Origin: Candidatus Epulonipiscium sp.
Lineage (GTDB): Bacteria > Bacillota > Clostridia > Lachnospirales > Defluviitaleaceae
Length of the DNA: 58,446 bases
Assembly: GCA_012521395.1 (NCBI GenBank)
Contig: JAAYML010000025.1
Span: forward strand, 1 to 58,446
Reading direction: 5' to 3'
The translations under genes were made by a program, and so were the position numbers. The first letter of the stretch is position 1. Every line of letters starts with the position of its first letter. The notes under the pieces are model-generated. The model was not told where the DNA came from. It worked only from the letters and a program-made list of their open reading frames with translations, and did no database searches. Of the stretch, positions 56,941 through 58,446 are shown piece after piece.

Positions 56941-57588
56941 TTAGTAATCGATTTTTTTACTAATGGAAATACTAAATTCATGATTTTTATAGCCTTCCAT
57001 TCTATAAATCACTTCATATTTATCAACTTCAAAAGCTATCTTTCGATCTCTTTGCTTTTCAATATATTCTTGAATTATTTGATCAAATAAATCTTTTTCT
57101 ATAACTTTGCAGCCATAAACATCATTTAGATGATTTAATAATCTGTAAAAATACTCGCCATCGTCTTTATTAATATCCACACACTTGATAGAAACTCTTC
57201 CTAAATTAGTATCTGTACCATACAAAATAAACTTTTCTGAATAACTAATAGCTGTATCTGGTAGGTAATTTTGCTTTATAAGAGGTAAAATATCTTGATA
57301 GTAAGGGGCATATTCATATTCTTCACTATCATGATATCCTAAGAAGAACTCTATTCCATCTGACTCCTCATCAATCCTTGGTTCAAGTCCCATTTTTTCT
57401 AGTATCTTTAAGCTAGCTTGACTACGCTTATGAGCTTGTTCCATATATTCATTATGAAATTTTCCAGCAAGGCTTATTCCCCTAACTGTTAAAAAGACGG
57501 TAATTACTATAATAGTCAAAACATATCCAACAGTAGCTAGTCTTAAATAACTTGCTTTTATATCCTTTATACTTGTTTTTGTATTCAT
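56941..57588 (-). CDS. membrane-anchored protein of unknown function
   Basis: This 215-residue protein has one N-terminal transmembrane helix (about residues 16-38, LATVGYVLTIIVITVFLTV) and a soluble charged domain (EFFLGYHDSEEYEYAPYYQDILPLIKQ; later GRVSIKCVDINKDDGEYFYRLLNHL). I recognise no family. Its ATG overlaps the stop of the preceding gene by four bases (57585-57588), so the two are translationally coupled and probably act together at the membrane. Confidence 0.75.
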   Translation of the reverse strand: MNTKTSIKDIKASYLRLATVGYVLTIIVITVFLTVRGISLAGKFHNEYMEQAHKRSQASLKILEKMGLEPRIDEESDGIEFFLGYHDSEEYEYAPYYQDILPLIKQNYLPDTAISYSEKFILYGTDTNLGRVSIKCVDINKDDGEYFYRLLNHLNDVYGCKVIEKDLFDQIIQEYIEKQRDRKIAFEVDKYEVIYRMEGYKNHEFSISISKKIDY

Positions 57589-58298
57589 AAACTATTCACC
57601 GCCTTGCTTTCGATAAAAGAACAAAGTTCTTCGTAATCATTGTATTTGCTGGAAATAAAAAATTTCTTTCTTTTCTTTTTATCATTATCTTTATTTAAAT
57701 TTATAACATTAGCTATTAGCCATAAGCCTTTTTTGTTTTTCTTTTTAATTTTAAAATCCTCAAAATACCATGTAGCAACTATAGGAAGATTCATAGGATT
57801 ATCTTCGGCAATTTCTTTAAGTGTATTTATTGTAATTTTTAAATTGTTAATATTGTGTACTAAAGTTACTATCTTACCTAAAGGAAGCTTATTAATACTC
57901 GAATGCCAACCAATAAAATGCATTGGTACATTTGATGCTAAAGCATGTTGAAATGAATATAGATTATTATTTTCATAATCAATAGCATAAATATATGACC
58001 GTCTTATTCTGTAATGACGTGGATAAAATGAAATAAGGAATATAGGAATAACAATTACCGCAGTTCCAACTAAAACATATGTAATTATATCAACATCTCC
58101 AATAATATTAATAAAAAAGAACAGTTCTTCTAATGCTTCTAATACTACCTGCGTTGAATAATCTAGAAATACCCAAGGTATAAATGAAATAAAAAATATA
58201 CTTAATCCAATAGGAATAAATATAAGAAAAGTAAGCCCTATAATAATATGGCTAAATAAAGCTTTAAATATAGAACTTTCATATTCAAATGTTTTCAT
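57585..58298 (-). CDS. membrane protein of unknown function with basic C-terminal domain
   Basis: This 237-residue protein has two hydrophobic regions (about residues 12-45 and 70-93, the latter ITYVLVGTAVIVIPIFLISF) followed by a cytoplasmic-looking domain beginning YPRHYRIRRSYIYAIDYENNNLYSF and a lysine-rich stretch (KKKNKKGLWLIANVINLNKDNDKKKRKKFF). No family is recognised. GGGGGTATTTT precedes the ATG. It is the first gene of a two-gene operon. Its AT content is high, as in its partner. Confidence 0.75.
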   Translation of the reverse strand: MKTFEYESSIFKALFSHIIIGLTFLIFIPIGLSIFFISFIPWVFLDYSTQVVLEALEELFFFINIIGDVDIITYVLVGTAVIVIPIFLISFYPRHYRIRRSYIYAIDYENNNLYSFQHALASNVPMHFIGWHSSINKLPLGKIVTLVHNINNLKITINTLKEIAEDNPMNLPIVATWYFEDFKIKKKNKKGLWLIANVINLNKDNDKKKRKKFFISSKYNDYEELCSFIESKAVNSL

Positions 58299-58446
58299 AA
58301 AATACCCCCAAATGCTAATTATTTAATGTTTCACACATCATTATTATACCATAAATTACATAAAATCAAATTATTATAAATATTAATAGTAATTTCTTTA
58401 TTTATCTTTTTTTACTCCGCCATTTCCAGAGCAATTTTCATCATAT

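Overview
The window looks like chromosome from a low-GC, spore-forming, anaerobic Firmicute of the class Clostridia. The reasons are strongly AT-rich DNA, an alpha/beta-type small acid-soluble spore protein, a CwlJ-type spore cortex hydrolase next to a GerQ-like protein, pyruvate:ferredoxin oxidoreductase (NifJ), pyruvate formate-lyase (PflB), a CIRCE-controlled groESL operon and Firmicute-type riboswitches. No phage, IS element, CRISPR array or rRNA gene was seen. Species cannot be decided from sequence reading alone.

Layout. 0-2.1 kb: an orphan lipoprotein, a spore SASP and an unrecognised small protein. 2.2-8.6 kb: a complete oligopeptide ABC importer (oppA-oppB-oppC-oppD-oppF, minus strand) with a strong promoter and a 32-bp perfect palindrome after oppA. 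9.0-12.0 kb: a CYTH-domain triphosphatase-like protein, seven tRNA genes on the minus strand from one consensus promoter, and rph-rdgB-yfcE. 12.1-20.5 kb: a cell-wall amidase with CuAO-like and AMIN domains, a divergent NAD-dependent DNA ligase, PcrA helicase, a YerC/TrpR-like regulator and a PHP phosphoesterase. 20.7-30.1 kb: a purine block of purH, pflB, a guanine/hypoxanthine permease, deoC, guaA and guaB. In this block pflB-purH lies behind a ZTP (pfl-motif) riboswitch with an overlapping terminator, and the permease lies behind a guanine-class purine riboswitch. The guaA product keeps the ATP-pyrophosphatase half but has a shortened amidotransferase half with no visible catalytic triad. 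30.2-41.7 kb: membrane protein, groESL, DUF554 protein, 8-oxoguanine glycosylase, nifJ, PH-domain protein, XRE regulator and the gerQ-like/cwlJ pair.

41.7-54.8 kb is accessory and partly decaying. Two related secreted proteins with a bacterial beta-repeat flank an rtcB-GNAT pair. One has a signal peptide out of frame with its ribosome binding site and the other is split by a frameshift. Further on, an acyltransferase-3 membrane protein carries two frameshifts. A TetR - ABC ATPase - FtsX-like permease - HlyD-like adaptor efflux operon has a fusion/deletion between ATPase and permease plus three homopolymer frameshifts. The genes between these (rtcB, GNAT, lysR, metY, tetR) are intact, which favours real decay over poor sequence. 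55-58.4 kb: a coenzyme A disulfide reductase fused to a rhodanese, with a CsoR/CstR-like palindrome in its promoter, and a two-gene membrane-protein operon of unknown function.

How parts work together. Formate from PflB can feed 10-formyl-tetrahydrofolate, the co-substrate of PurH, and both are switched by the riboswitch that senses the PurH substrate ZMP/ZTP. GuaB, GuaA, DeoC and the purine permease complete a local purine synthesis and salvage set.
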